Below, in pieces: positions 31,584-40,246 of a DNA stretch of 64,000 nt. The DNA comes from Sternotherus odoratus (Eukaryota > Chordata > Testudines > Kinosternidae). The number at the start of each line of letters is the position of its first letter. Within the stretch, counting starts at the first letter, position 1. The notes under the pieces were generated by a model. It searched no databases and was not told the origin of the DNA. It saw nothing but the letters and a program-made list of their open reading frames with translations. The stretch is taken from contig JAVMKO010000004.1 of assembly GCA_032164245.1 (NCBI GenBank), positions 32,651,626 through 32,715,625 of the forward strand. Reading direction: 5' to 3'. A program made the position numbers and the translations under genes.

Positions 31584-32351
31584 CTAAAATAGAAGTGATA
31601 TTCAAGCAAGATCCAACCACTCAGGAAAAGTATATTAGCAATGGACAGTTTTGCTGTTATGAATCTCCCTAACTTCCCATCAGGTATCAGTAATGGAGCT
31701 AGCTTCTGAACTTATCCTTTTGGGGGCACTCCTTGTATTGACAGTCACAGATAGAAGTTAGTGCTTCGCAGTTAGCTAAGCAGATATGTATTAGTGCAAA
31801 CCTGGGAAGCTCATGAGCAATTGGCCAGATGGAAATTGGGTTTTTATTGGGAAAGAAGGGATGGATGATGGTGGGTATAAGTGTACATACACACACAAAA
31901 CCAAAATGTATGTTAGAAGAAAATAAAGGTTGAAAAGCCAAGCAGCCTCGTTAGGAAATGACAGAATTAAGACAACCTTAATTCAGAACCCTTGGGCCTA
32001 TGAATCTTATTTCTTCCCCCTGAATTCCTGGCTCATTCAGAGCACAGGATGGACAGCACTTACTGAATAAGCAACTATTTAACATCCCCATTGTTCAGTA
32101 TTCAGCCCCAGATCTTATTTCATGCACCTTAAGCCCTCCTCATGGGCTTTTCTTTGGCACTCATTAGGATTTGACAGGCATTCTGGCATTTCCTAACTTT
32201 TGAGTGCTTGACTTTGCATCCTCAATAATACTCTTAATATAGGGTGTTTGTCATGTCTAAGGGTGTTTTTAAAAAAGCAAACAACAAAATTGCAGTTCCA
32301 TCATGCGGCTTCACACTGACTCACCTGTCATCAACAGGGTTGGGACATTTA

Positions 32352-32663
32352 GGGCTAGTCTTCACTGGGGGGGGGGGGGAGGGGAGAGAGGAAATCCACT
32401 GAAGATCTGCAACTTCAGCTACATAAATAATGTAGCTGAAGTCGGTGTATCTTCAGCTGATGTACCTGCCATCCTCATGGCGGCAGCAGCCAGCAGCGCA
32501 CTCCCCCATTGACTCTAGCTTACGCCTTGTGACAAGCTGGAGTTACGGAGTCCACGGGGGTGCTGTGGGTGATCGATTTCTCACATCTTAATCAGACATG
32601 AGAAATCGATTGCTAAAAGACCGCTTGCTACCTGCCAATCCGGCAGGTAGTGATGACATACCC
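32352..32663. mobile_element. Harbinger-type MITE in the C4orf3 intron
   Basis: Ends GGGCTAGTCTTCACT and AGTGATGACATACCC. The interior has GCTACCTGCCAATCCGGCAG and a fold-back CGATTTCTCA...TGAGAAATCG. It is an inverted-orientation relative of the element at 42458-42736, with which it shares these internal palindromes. No clean target duplication. Confidence 0.75.
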
Positions 32664-33637
32664 TCTGCACAGACCTCTGCCACTTCAACTAAAGAGTAAC
32701 TAACAGGATGTCGTCCTCTTCCACAAGCACCAGACTTTGCCACTTGCAGAGACACTGTCAGCAGAGGAGTGGTGAGTTTTGGACTCTACTGGAGGCTTTA
32801 GAGGGGAGTGTGGTCTAGTAAGCACAGACCTTTTCCGCCTTACCCCTCATACCCAAGCTTAACCCCTTCCTGCCCTGTTCCCCTCCAACCTCTTAAGCCT
32901 AGTCCCCCCTGTTCCCCCTCCTGGCTCTTAGTCCCATTCTCTCCACTTAACCCTCCCCCATCTCCTCTGCTCATGCTTCTCAGACAAGTTACCCTGTCCA
33001 GCCACACCAATTTGACACACTCACTCCAAATCCTGGCCTGTGTTCCCTAATTCCTCCCCCATTATCTCCCACCCCTGCAAATTGGCTCTTGTTCCCAAAC
33101 CAGCTACCTCCACTCCAACGCCCAGCTGTCGGGGCACGGACAGCACAACGAGGCAATCTCCCGGCTCTCAGTGCTGGTGCCCGGCCCCGGCCCCACAGTA
33201 GTGCAGGTCAGCCCAGAACTACGGTTGCATTAAGGAAACTCCTGTTCGGCACCAGGGTCAGGCACGCTCAGGCCCTTCCTCCTCCTAAGCTGCAAGCGGC
33301 TAAGCCGCCCCTACAGAGCGCGTGCGAACTGCGGTGTTTCGGACGCTTAGGGCGGGTGACTTGTCTCACGAACAGCAAAAGGCAGAGCCCGGACACGGGG
33401 CTGCCCCGCGCTCACGTTCGAGTCCCGGCTCCAAGAAACAGCAGCCAGCGCGCGCTCTGCCCTGGGCAAAGCAAGACCCGGCCCCCTCGCCTCCTTCCCG
33501 GCCACAGCGCAACCACTCCACGCCCCCGCCAACAGCGCGGGGCCCTGCTTCCCGCACGGGAACAAGGCTCACCACGGGCCCGCCCAGGGGAGCAGGGCTG
33601 TGCCAGCCCGGGGGGCACCGGGCCGGGTCTCACTCAC

Positions 33638-33758
33638 CCGCGGGCTCAGGGCAGCAGGTAGACGAAGACGAGCAGCGCCAGGTCGAAGAGGGCGAAGAGC
33701 CACACGTCGAGCCAGTAGGACTGTCCGGAGAGCGACAGCGGGCGGCCGCAGTCGCCAT
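33638..33758 (-). CDS. C4orf3: C4orf3 exon 1, alternative reading frame
   Basis: The same exon that encodes ALN is open in a second frame up to the donor CGCGG|GTGAGT (exon end 33638). From the internal ATG at 33758 this frame gives 40 residues (start MATAAARC, cysteine/serine-rich middle, end CCPEPA) and then splices in frame to the 28 residues of exon 2, 68 in all. The frame stays open upstream as far as an ATG at 34106, which would give 184 residues, but that start lies within probable promoter sequence. The start actually used cannot be decided. No domain or membrane segment is seen, and function is unknown. Confidence 0.5.
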
Positions 33759-33819
33759 TCGCCGCGGCCGGCCCCGGCTCCTGGCCTCGCTGCCGCTGCT
33801 CCGGCCCCGCGGCCTCCAT
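33646..33819 (-). CDS. C4orf3: C4orf3 / another-regulin (ALN) micropeptide
   Basis: 57 codons on the minus strand, from an ATG in good context (GGAGCGATGG) to TGA. The N-terminal 32 residues are hydrophilic (MEAAGPEQRQRGQEPG...). Residues 34-57, SYWLDVWLFALFDLALLVFV plus YLLP, form a single C-terminal membrane helix matching the SYWLDLWLF-type helix of human ALN. ALN sits in the endoplasmic reticulum membrane and lowers the calcium affinity of SERCA pumps in non-muscle tissues, as phospholamban and sarcolipin do in muscle. The N-terminus is somewhat shorter than the 66-residue human protein. The gene has a second, non-ALN-coding exon at 31.5 kb. FABP2 and PDE5A are its next neighbours, as in mammals. 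Confidence 0.93.
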   Translation of the reverse strand: MEAAGPEQRQRGQEPGPAAANGDCGRPLSLSGQSYWLDVWLFALFDLALLVFVYLLP

Positions 33820-33920
33820 CGCTCCCCCTCCGCGCTAGCTGCGGCCGCTTCCGCGGGGCGGGGTGGTGGGTGCGACTCCCGCGCAGCCTCTTTGCAGCGG
33901 GGCGGGGGCGGCTCTTCGCA

Positions 33921-34072
33921 CCAATGACAGCGGCGGCCGGGCTGGTCACGTGACAGCCCTACAGCTGCCCGGGGGCGGTGACTGAGCTCGCGGCCGAGCT
34001 CCCCGCCCCACGCGGGGATGGGGCCGCTGCAGGCCTCGCTCTGCGCCCCACCCCGCCCCGCCCCGCCCCGCC
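33921..34072 (-). promoter_or_regulatory. C4orf3: C4orf3 proximal promoter elements
   Basis: Going upstream from the ATG: a CCAAT box (33921-33925), a perfect 10-bp palindromic E-box GTCACGTGAC (33945-33954), and a tandem array of CCCCG units (34050-34072) that makes several GC boxes. The spacing fits a transcription start around 33830-33900. The E-box matches the CLEAR-type consensus bound by USF/TFEB-family factors; binding is inference. Confidence 0.55.
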
Positions 34073-34205
34073 CTCCGAGCCCGTCAGCAGGGGCAGAGAT
34101 GTGCACGCGAGACGGCTAGAGACGGGTCAGTGTCCAACTCCGCCCCGCGCTCGGAAAACACCCACCAAGACACAACCCACGTGCCCGAGGGTCCAGTGAC
34201 TGATC

Positions 34206-34478
34206 ACAAATCCCCTCTCAAGCTGAGCTGCGGATCTGGTCGAGAACCTGCTTCAAGGAAACTCCCGCTTCAGTCAGAAATAGGGGGACCAGATGTCCTG
34301 ATTTTGGGGTCTTTTTCTTATTGGCTTCTATTAACCCCCCTTCCCCCCCCCCCACACACACTGTCACGATTTTTCACACTTACTGTCTGGTCACCCTAGT
34401 CAGAAAAATGGCATTTGATGGCACCTGGAAGGTAGACCGAAGTGAAAACTATGAAAAGTTCATGGAGGAGATGGGTAA
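34206..34478 (+). pseudogene. Inverted partial copy of FABP2 exon 1 and core promoter
   Basis: Reads on the plus strand, opposite to FABP2. Positions 34218-34280 match the FABP2 5' UTR (AAGCTGAGCTGC, CTGCTTCAAGGAAACTCC). Positions 34399-34474 match the end of the UTR and the whole coding part of exon 1: 67 bases from ATG (34408) to a GTAA donor, with only two differences from FABP2, one changing N to S (MAFDGTWKVDRSENYEKF). Weak similarity extends upstream into the core promoter, where the TTTTAAA box of FABP2 is lost. A hAT MITE (34281-34398) splits the UTR. Similarity ends at the donor, where another MITE fragment begins. No copies of FABP2 exons 2-4 follow. It could be an orphan exon usable by some transcript from the nearby CpG promoter, or just debris. 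Confidence 0.88.
34281..34398. mobile_element. hAT MITE inserted in the FABP2 exon copy
   Basis: Ends TAGGGGGACCAGATGTCC and CTGTCTGGTCACCCTA, flanked by a perfect 8-bp duplication GTCAGAAA (34273-34280, 34399-34406). The duplicated bases are FABP2 5' UTR sequence, so the insertion postdates the exon duplication. A relative is at 53734-53874. Confidence 0.93.
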
Positions 34479-34480
34479 AC

Positions 34481-34562
34481 AGGAAAGCTCTCCCATCAGC
34501 ATAACACAGCTACATGAGCTCTCGTACAGATGTCCCACTGTAAGCTGGTCAGTGTAGACATG
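34481..34562. mobile_element. Truncated Harbinger-like MITE end
   Basis: GGAAAGCTCTCCCATC through CAGTGTAGACATGTCC followed by TTA. Only one terminus is present; the other side abuts the FABP2 exon copy, whose homology ends at about 34478. Confidence 0.6.
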
Positions 34563-36507
34563 TCCTTAATAAAATTCCAGTTATGTGGAATTAATTAAGT
34601 GGAATGTGTTCTAGCCAACTACAGCATCAACATAAGTGTAATTCAGAAATTAATTGTAGATCTACATACATAGTCTATTTGTGGATAACACCTTTCCTGA
34701 GCTAAATCCTTTTCTGAATGGGTTCTGAGATTATGGTGCTCTGCTTTATTCTGCATAGCACTCCAGAAGGAAACAAAGTTTCCTAGCACAACAGGTGATG
34801 TTACTTAGTCTATTGAAATTATTATGAAAATAGGGAGAGATGCCATTGTCATGTACTGGCTTTAGTGTGTGATCAGGTTGTCCTTGGCTTACAAAGGGTA
34901 TAAATGTCTTTCTGGGAAGACTCATTCAGAGATTGATGGGAAGTCTCATTTAGAGATTGTTAGAGATTTGGGGTTTTGAAGCTGAAGGGTGCGTGAGTTT
35001 TGTTTGACACTAAAACCATACAGCTGATAAGCATGTCTGTCTGACTGCTCTGCTAGTTTTGTTACATAGTCTCCGGTGAGTATTTATGATAATACCCCAT
35101 ATTCTGTTTCACTTACCTGAGGATTTCATGTATAACACATACAAATCCTGTGATACAGAGTCTCCTTTCTCTGGTATTCAAGTAGCAATAAAGTAGTGTC
35201 CCTAGCAATCACACCTTCACATGACAACACTTGCAGAAACACCTTCCAAACAAACAAGTCAAAACAGGTCCTGTAGCCTAGTATTTTGCCTGCCATGTAG
35301 CAGATGTGTGTTACAATGCTGGGTGTGTTACAGATACCTATGATCGACAGGAGAGCTCTGCGTAGCTCAGAAGTTAGTCTCTTTCACAAACAGCAGTTGG
35401 TCCAATAAAATATATTACCTCGCCTACCTTGGGTTACTGGATCAGTAGACTATGTGGGTTGGAGTTCTATTGCTTTCCCCCCACTTCCTTAGCCAGAAAC
35501 GTGTAGAGTTTCAGAGGCAGCATGCTCAATTCAAGGGGAAAAGAAAAGGCAAATCATGAGATTCAGTATTTCTTTTAGTCAATGATGAGAGTGTTCATGG
35601 ACTCAAAAACATTTAGTTTGAATCCTTGAAAATTTGGAAGCCTGCTCATCAGTTTGTCCTTTACAGTATAGTAGTGATATTGATTGCATGCTGTGCATCA
35701 GGGTTTCAATCCTGCAACATGTTTTTTGTGGTTAGAATTCCAATCCTGAAATTGGTAGGTAAGCCACCATACCTGCATGGACCCCATTGAAGTTATCAGG
35801 GTTCATACTCTTACTACTCAGAAAATTTTTCTTTCCCACTCTCTCCTGGGGAGCTGGGACCCAGAGCCAATCACTAGCTGCTGCTTAGCTGGATCACCTG
35901 ATTTCCAACACCTGCCTGCTGGTGCTCTCCATAGGCCAGGGCTTGCTGCTCACAGGTGCCACAGGCCTTTAAAGGGACAGGCTGCCCGGCTATAGATACA
36001 CACACATTGAAATAAATTGATATACATAAATATATTAAAATAAATTATATATGTCATTTTAAAAAGAAATTTAGTTAATCCTTAATGTAGGATTGTGTGT
36101 CCTGTTCTTTGACACATTCAACTGGATTATTAGTTGGTGAATCAGACTTACTATTTTTAAAAGTGTTTCATGATAGCATCTAACCAGTAGATGGAGCTCT
36201 TAGATTCAGTGGAAAATAATAATTCTGGTCGGTGAAGTTACAGAAACTGCCACACACAAAAAATTCACCTAATGAAAAAATTTTAAATGCCCAGAAGGAA
36301 GAAAGTCCAGGAAGATTAAGAAATCAATATAAGGTAAACAAAGGGAGTCCAGTCCTGCAGTGGGGAGGTGGAAAATCAGCTCAAATAATAATCATATTCA
36401 GGTGTGGGTGTTTCCAAATATCAGGAACAATTAATATGAATCTGTTTTGAAAAATGGGCTATTTGGCCACCTCCTCCATACCTGCCACTGCAGTATCTGG
36501 CATGCAT
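34563..36507. other. Intergenic stretch
   Basis: No gene recognised. Holds a repeat tail at 35345-35440 and a G+C-richer piece near 35850-35990 (GCTGGTGCTCTCC, ACAGGCCTTTAAAGGGACAG) that resembles repeat material I could not classify. Confidence 0.45.
35345..35440 (+). repeat. Penelope-like (putative) repeat tail
   Basis: GAGCTCTGCGTAGCTC hairpin followed by AGTTGGTCCAATAAAA and ATTACCTCGCCTACCTT. Second copy of the repeat at 26407-26515, with the hairpin part retained. Confidence 0.6.
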
Positions 36508-36820
36508 GTAATAGAATCATAGATGTGTAGGGTTGGAAGGGACTTTGAGAGATCATCTAGCCCAGCCCCATGTGCTGAGGCAGGACCAAGCAAACTTAGA
36601 CCAGCCTAGCAGGTGTTTGTCTAGCTAACCTGTTCTTAAAAAGCCCCCAATGATGGGGATTCCACAATCTCTCTTGGAAGCCTTTTCCAATACTTAACAA
36701 GCCTTATAGTTAGAAAGTTTTTCCTAATATTTAACCTTGATCTCTCTTGCTGCAGATTAGGCCCCATTACTTCTTCTCCTAGCTTTGGTCAACACAAGGA
36801 ATAATTGATCACCATTCGAA
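36508..36820 (-). repeat. CR1 LINE 3' end, antisense, left of Harbinger
   Basis: Begins AATAGAATCATAGATG, then GGGTTGGAAGGGAC, GATCATCTAGCCCAGCCCC and TTCTTAAAAAGCCCCCAATG, the reverse complement of a CR1 3' region. It is interrupted at 36821 by the Harbinger element and resumes after 41910. Confidence 0.88.
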
Positions 36821-37185
36821 GGGCAGGTCCCCACTACGACTTAACGTCGACTTTAGCAACGTTAAGTCGACATAAACCTGTACCCGTCCTCACACAGACG
36901 CCATTTGCGTCGATTTAAAGGGCCCTCAAAATCAACTTCTGTACTCCTTCCTAACGAGAGGAGTAGCGCTGAAATCGACCTCTCTAGGTCGATTGTGGAC
37001 TAGTGAGGACGCATGGGATGTTATTGGCTTCCAGAGGCTGTCCCACAATGCTCCATTCTGACCGCTCTGGACTGCTTCACTGCTCCACTGTGACCGCTCT
37101 GGACAGCACTCTCAACTCGCTGCTCTGGCCAGGTAGACAGGAAAAGACCCAGGAACATTTGAATAGCATTTCCTGTTTGGTCAGC

Positions 37186-37825
37186 ATGGCCAGCTCACCT
37201 GCACAGCTCAATCGCCATTCAGAGAAATCAGCAGCACAAGCCGCCATGCAGACCTCAGCATCACAAGATGCCATGCAGAGCTCAGCAGCCCTGGAGACCA
37301 GCCAGAGGAAAAGAGCTCCAGCATGGTCCAGTCGTGAGGTGTTGGATCTGATCGCTATCTGGGGAGAGGAATCTGTGATGTTGGAACTCCGCAACAACAA
37401 ACGGAATGCCAACACGTTCGCCAGGGTCTCCAAGGCCATGCTGGAAAGGGGCCACAACAGGGACGCCCAACAGTGCCGCGTGAAAATTAAGGAGCTGAGG
37501 CAAGCGTTCCAGAAAGCCAAAGAGGCAAACGGACGCTCAGGGGGCTCTCCGTGGACATGCCGGTTCTACAATGAACTGAATCAGATAATGGGGGGTGCCC
37601 CCACCACCATCGCACCGGTCTGCGTGGACTCCACCGATGGGATAATCATCAGGCCTGAGGAGGATTCGGATGAGGACGACGATGATGAGGAGGGAAATAT
37701 CACGGAGCAGCAGGAGGCCAGCAGAGAAACCCTGTTAGCAGACAGCCAGGAGCTGTTTATCACCCCGGAGCCAGCACCCTCCCAACCATCCCAAGGGGGT
37801 ACCCCAGCCGGCGAAGGATTCTCTG
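37186..37825 (+). CDS. Harbinger Myb/SANT-like protein, exon 1
   Basis: The start is taken at MASSPAQLNRH (CAGCATGG context) rather than the upstream in-frame ATG at 37003. After an alanine/serine-rich leader, the DNA-binding-type trihelix domain runs from KRAPAWSSREVLDLIAIWGE to about FYNELNQIMGG, with the spaced tryptophans and the KIKELRQAFQKAKE helix typical of Myb/SANT-like proteins encoded by Harbinger elements. An acidic tail (EEDSDEDDDDEEGN) follows. Such proteins help the nuclease reach the nucleus and bind transposon ends. The exon ends in phase 1 at TCT G|GTGAGT. Unspliced reading would run only 12 codons further to a stop after 37860. Confidence 0.88.
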
Positions 37826-37935
37826 GTGAGTGTGGTTTTTTTAAGGGATTAGATGACTCATGATATTTAAAGGAAGCATTTATTAATGATTAACTTGCCC
37901 TAAGGACTTAGCGTGCTTTCATTGATGGTCAGTTT

Positions 37936-38226
37936 CTACTCAAACAGTTTGTCAATATACTCTGGTATTGATCGGAAGTCCTCTACGGACATTTCCATGA
38001 AGCTATCCAGGAGGTAGCGATGAATCTTCCACCCCAGATTTCTGGGGAGAGCCGCCTTGTCCGGCCCCCCGTGATAGGAGACCATCCCACGCCACGAAAG
38101 TAGTAAATAGTCTGGTATCATTGAGTAGCATAGCATTGCGGCGAATGGACCAGGACTTTGCAGTGATTCAAGCAGCATGCGTTCTCTATCTCTCTGAGAA
38201 ATTCTAAGCAAAGTGATGTCATTCAT
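37936..38226 (-). CDS. Unknown 96-residue ORF inside Harbinger
   Basis: Minus strand, within the intron of the Myb-like gene and on the same strand as the nuclease gene. The residues are well mixed and protein-like: MNDITLLRISQRDRERML, then a hydrophobic PFAAMLCYSMIPDYLLLSWR segment, and an end in VEDFRSIPEYIDKLFE. An AAACAG acceptor-like site sits ten bases before the ATG, so it may be the last exon of a spliced minus-strand transcript. I do not recognise a family. It could be a third Harbinger gene or a captured host fragment. No signal peptide; the central hydrophobic stretch is short for a membrane helix. Confidence 0.5.
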   Translation of the reverse strand: MNDITLLRISQRDRERMLLESLQSPGPFAAMLCYSMIPDYLLLSWRGMVSYHGGPDKAALPRNLGWKIHRYLLDSFMEMSVEDFRSIPEYIDKLFE

Positions 38227-38335
38227 GGTTGCCTGTTTGAAATACGGACTGTAATTAGTAGGGAGATAAAGGTTCCCAGCTGCAAAGTAATCTTTGCCTC
38301 AGAAGACCAAACGTGCGCGGCCTCCCCTCCCGAAT

Positions 38336-38487
38336 GCTAGCAGGGATTTTGAAGTCTGCAAGCGTTTGCTTCCGCTGAAGAGCTAATGCGCACCCGCCCC
38401 CCCCCCGCGCCCCCCCCACCGCTGCCAGCCCGTAGCGGTAGCTAGCAGGGATTTTGAAGAGTCTGCAAGCGTTTGCTTCCGCTGAAG
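38336..38487 (+). repeat. Direct repeat pair within Harbinger
   Basis: GCTAGCAGGGATTTTGAAG followed by TCTGCAAGCGTTTGCTTCCG occurs at 38336-38380 and again at 38441-38487 (with an AG insertion). A C-rich spacer separates the copies. Confidence 0.85.
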
Positions 38488-38939
38488 ACCCCCAGCCAGC
38501 CCTTAGCGAGAGATTTTTGGTTTTGTTTTGCAGTTCGTGGTTCACTGGGAGTCACGTGGTGGGGGGAGGAGGGATCCACGCGGTGGGGGGAAGGGGGTGG
38601 GGTTACTCTAGAATATTCAAGTGCTTCTTTTAAATATGGATTTCAGCTTTCCATGGCCGGGTGCATGGTGATTTCAGTAGCGGTGTTGTGCTGAGGTTTG
38701 CATATGTGTGTGAGATGCTGTGACTTTTCTGTGAGCCATTCAGTCACTTTTAGGTGTGGAATATTATACACCTTGTACAGAAATCATATCAGGCCTCTGA
38801 ATACTGAGGCTGCCAGTTGCATAGCGCTCCGTTGTGATCCGTCCGAGAATGCATCTGTCTCATAACCCTGTAGCTTTCTTTGCCCACATTTGAGAATGTA
38901 TCTGTCTCATAACTTTGAACCTTTCTTTGCCCACATTAG

Positions 38940-39343
38940 CCCACAGCTGCACAATATCTCAGAATCCCCCATCCTGCTCCTCACGCCGTGCATCGCAGAT
39001 ACGAAAGCGTAAAAAGAAAAAGCGTGATGATATGTTCAATGAACTACTGGAAAACTCGCATGCTGAGGCAGCCCGCCAGATGGAATGGAGGGAAAGATTG
39101 CTCCAGTCAAGGCAGGAATCAAGAGCCGCAGCAGAAAAGAGGGAAGAAAGACGACAGGAGTGCGAAGAAAGACCACAGGAACGCGAAGAAAGACGACAGG
39201 AACGCGAAGAAAGGCGGATGGATGCTTTGCTCCGGATAATGGAGGACCAAAGCGACATGCTGCGGTGTCTGGTGGAGCTGCAGCAGGACCAAAGATCGCC
39301 TCTGCAATCTCTAACCACCTCCCCCCCTCCCCAAGTCCCATAG
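38940..39343 (+). CDS. Harbinger Myb/SANT-like protein, exon 2
   Basis: Entered in phase 1 from 37825 (G|CC CAC). Encodes AHSCTISQNPPSCSSRRAS, a nuclear-localisation-type cluster RKRKKKKRDD, then a long charged helix containing repeated EERRQE/REERRQ units (probable coiled coil), and ends SLTTSPPPQVP and TAG. The arginine/glutamate repeats arise from tandem 15-base DNA units near 39140-39220. Together with exon 1 it completes the Myb-like protein in an open frame. Confidence 0.85.
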
Positions 39344-39498
39344 CTTTCCCACCCAAATGCAGGGTGAGAACCTGGGGGGGGAAGCTCTGGTGACCGACCC
39401 ACTCTACCCCACAAGCCAGCACAAGCAGCAGCAGGATGAGTTTATCTAAAAACTTTTAAAAGCTGCTGTGTCTTGGCCCCTGTCAGGACTGGAAGATA

Positions 39499-39972
39499 TT
39501 GTGACGGGCAACCACTAGAAGGCGCAGTTACGCTTCTAAGTCAACTCCAGGAGAGTACATAATGGTGGTATTATCTGAGAATGACCTTGCCGCTATCTGT
39601 GTGTTTGGGAACCAGTTCCCAGCTGCATGAGTGTTTACCCCGTCTGTGTGAGAATGAATGCGTGGGAAACCAAATGGGGAAACTAAGGCAGGACTGCGTA
39701 ACCAACAAGTGCTGACCAATCAGTTTGTTGCTTGCTATTAATGAGATGAGTATGTATGAGATGCAAATGAGCATGGGTATATCTGTGCTGACACACCTCT
39801 TTGGGTTGGGCTTCCTCCTTGGGCTTCTCTGGACATCGCCCAGGTGTGTCAGTCATCTTCTATTGCGGCTGTGCTGGCAGATAAGCCACCCAGCACGAAA
39901 TGTCGCTCCCTCCAATAAACTCACCACTTTCCAACTAGCCACCTGTGTGAGGCCTTGTTTCTCCCGGCAACG
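39499..39972. mobile_element. Possible solo LTR inside Harbinger
   Basis: 474 bp starting TTGTGACGGGC and ending CCCGGCAACG, flanked by a 5-bp direct repeat AGATA (39494-39498, 39973-39977). It contains a polyadenylation hexamer AATAAA (39914-39919) about 55 bases before its end, as in retroviral-type LTRs. The termini are not perfect TG...CA and no internal viral genes are present. Tentative. Confidence 0.45.
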
Positions 39973-40246
39973 AGATAAGCCCCCTGCAACAGCCCCCTTC
40001 CGCTCCCCCCTTCCCCCACTAATCTCTCCGCTCCTCCACCACTGCGACTGCTGGTTTCCCTCCTCACCCACCCCTTCTGGGCTACCTTGCCAGTGATCCC
40101 CTGTATTTGTGTTTGTGATGAAGCAATAAAGAAACCATGATTTTTAAAACAGTGAATTTATTTCCTCTGCAAGAACTGGGAGGGGGGAGGGAAAGAGGGT
40201 GCAAGGACGGCAGGCTTAGGGCTGAGCAGAGCAAGGTAGCGGGTTC

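Larger units (their letters stand above)
33120..34110. promoter_or_regulatory. C4orf3: CpG-rich region at the C4orf3 start
   Basis: The GC content and CpG density rise sharply over about 1 kb that includes the C4orf3 first exon, in contrast to AT-rich surroundings. Long open frames on both strands here are by-products of the composition. Confidence 0.75.
37826..38939. other. Intron of the Harbinger Myb-like gene
   Basis: GTGAGT donor and ACATTAG acceptor. On the opposite strand it contains a 96-codon frame (37936-38226) and two copies of a 45-bp direct repeat (38336-38380, 38441-38487). Confidence 0.75.

Noticed and set aside
33089..33661. 190-codon plus-strand frame (and several others) in the CpG-rich region
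   Set aside because: GC-rich composition opens frames on both strands. The translation is proline/arginine low-complexity with no motif, and the real gene here is C4orf3 on the minus strand.
34321..34557. 78-codon frame including the FABP2-like exon as a new gene
   Set aside because: It reads from MITE sequence through the exon copy and past the splice donor into another MITE. Only the 34408-34474 part has homology.
35850..35990. Possible LTR fragment with CCTTTAAAGGGACAG
   Set aside because: Resembles repeat material but has no recognisable ends, flanking duplication or internal genes.
37003..37185. Upstream ATG for the Harbinger Myb-like protein
   Set aside because: The 61 extra residues overlap the terminal region of the transposon and show no domain; the ATG at 37186 has the better context.
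38255..38545. 96-codon minus-strand frame in Harbinger
   Set aside because: It is translated from the duplicated 45-bp repeat, whose peptide appears twice; no support as a gene.
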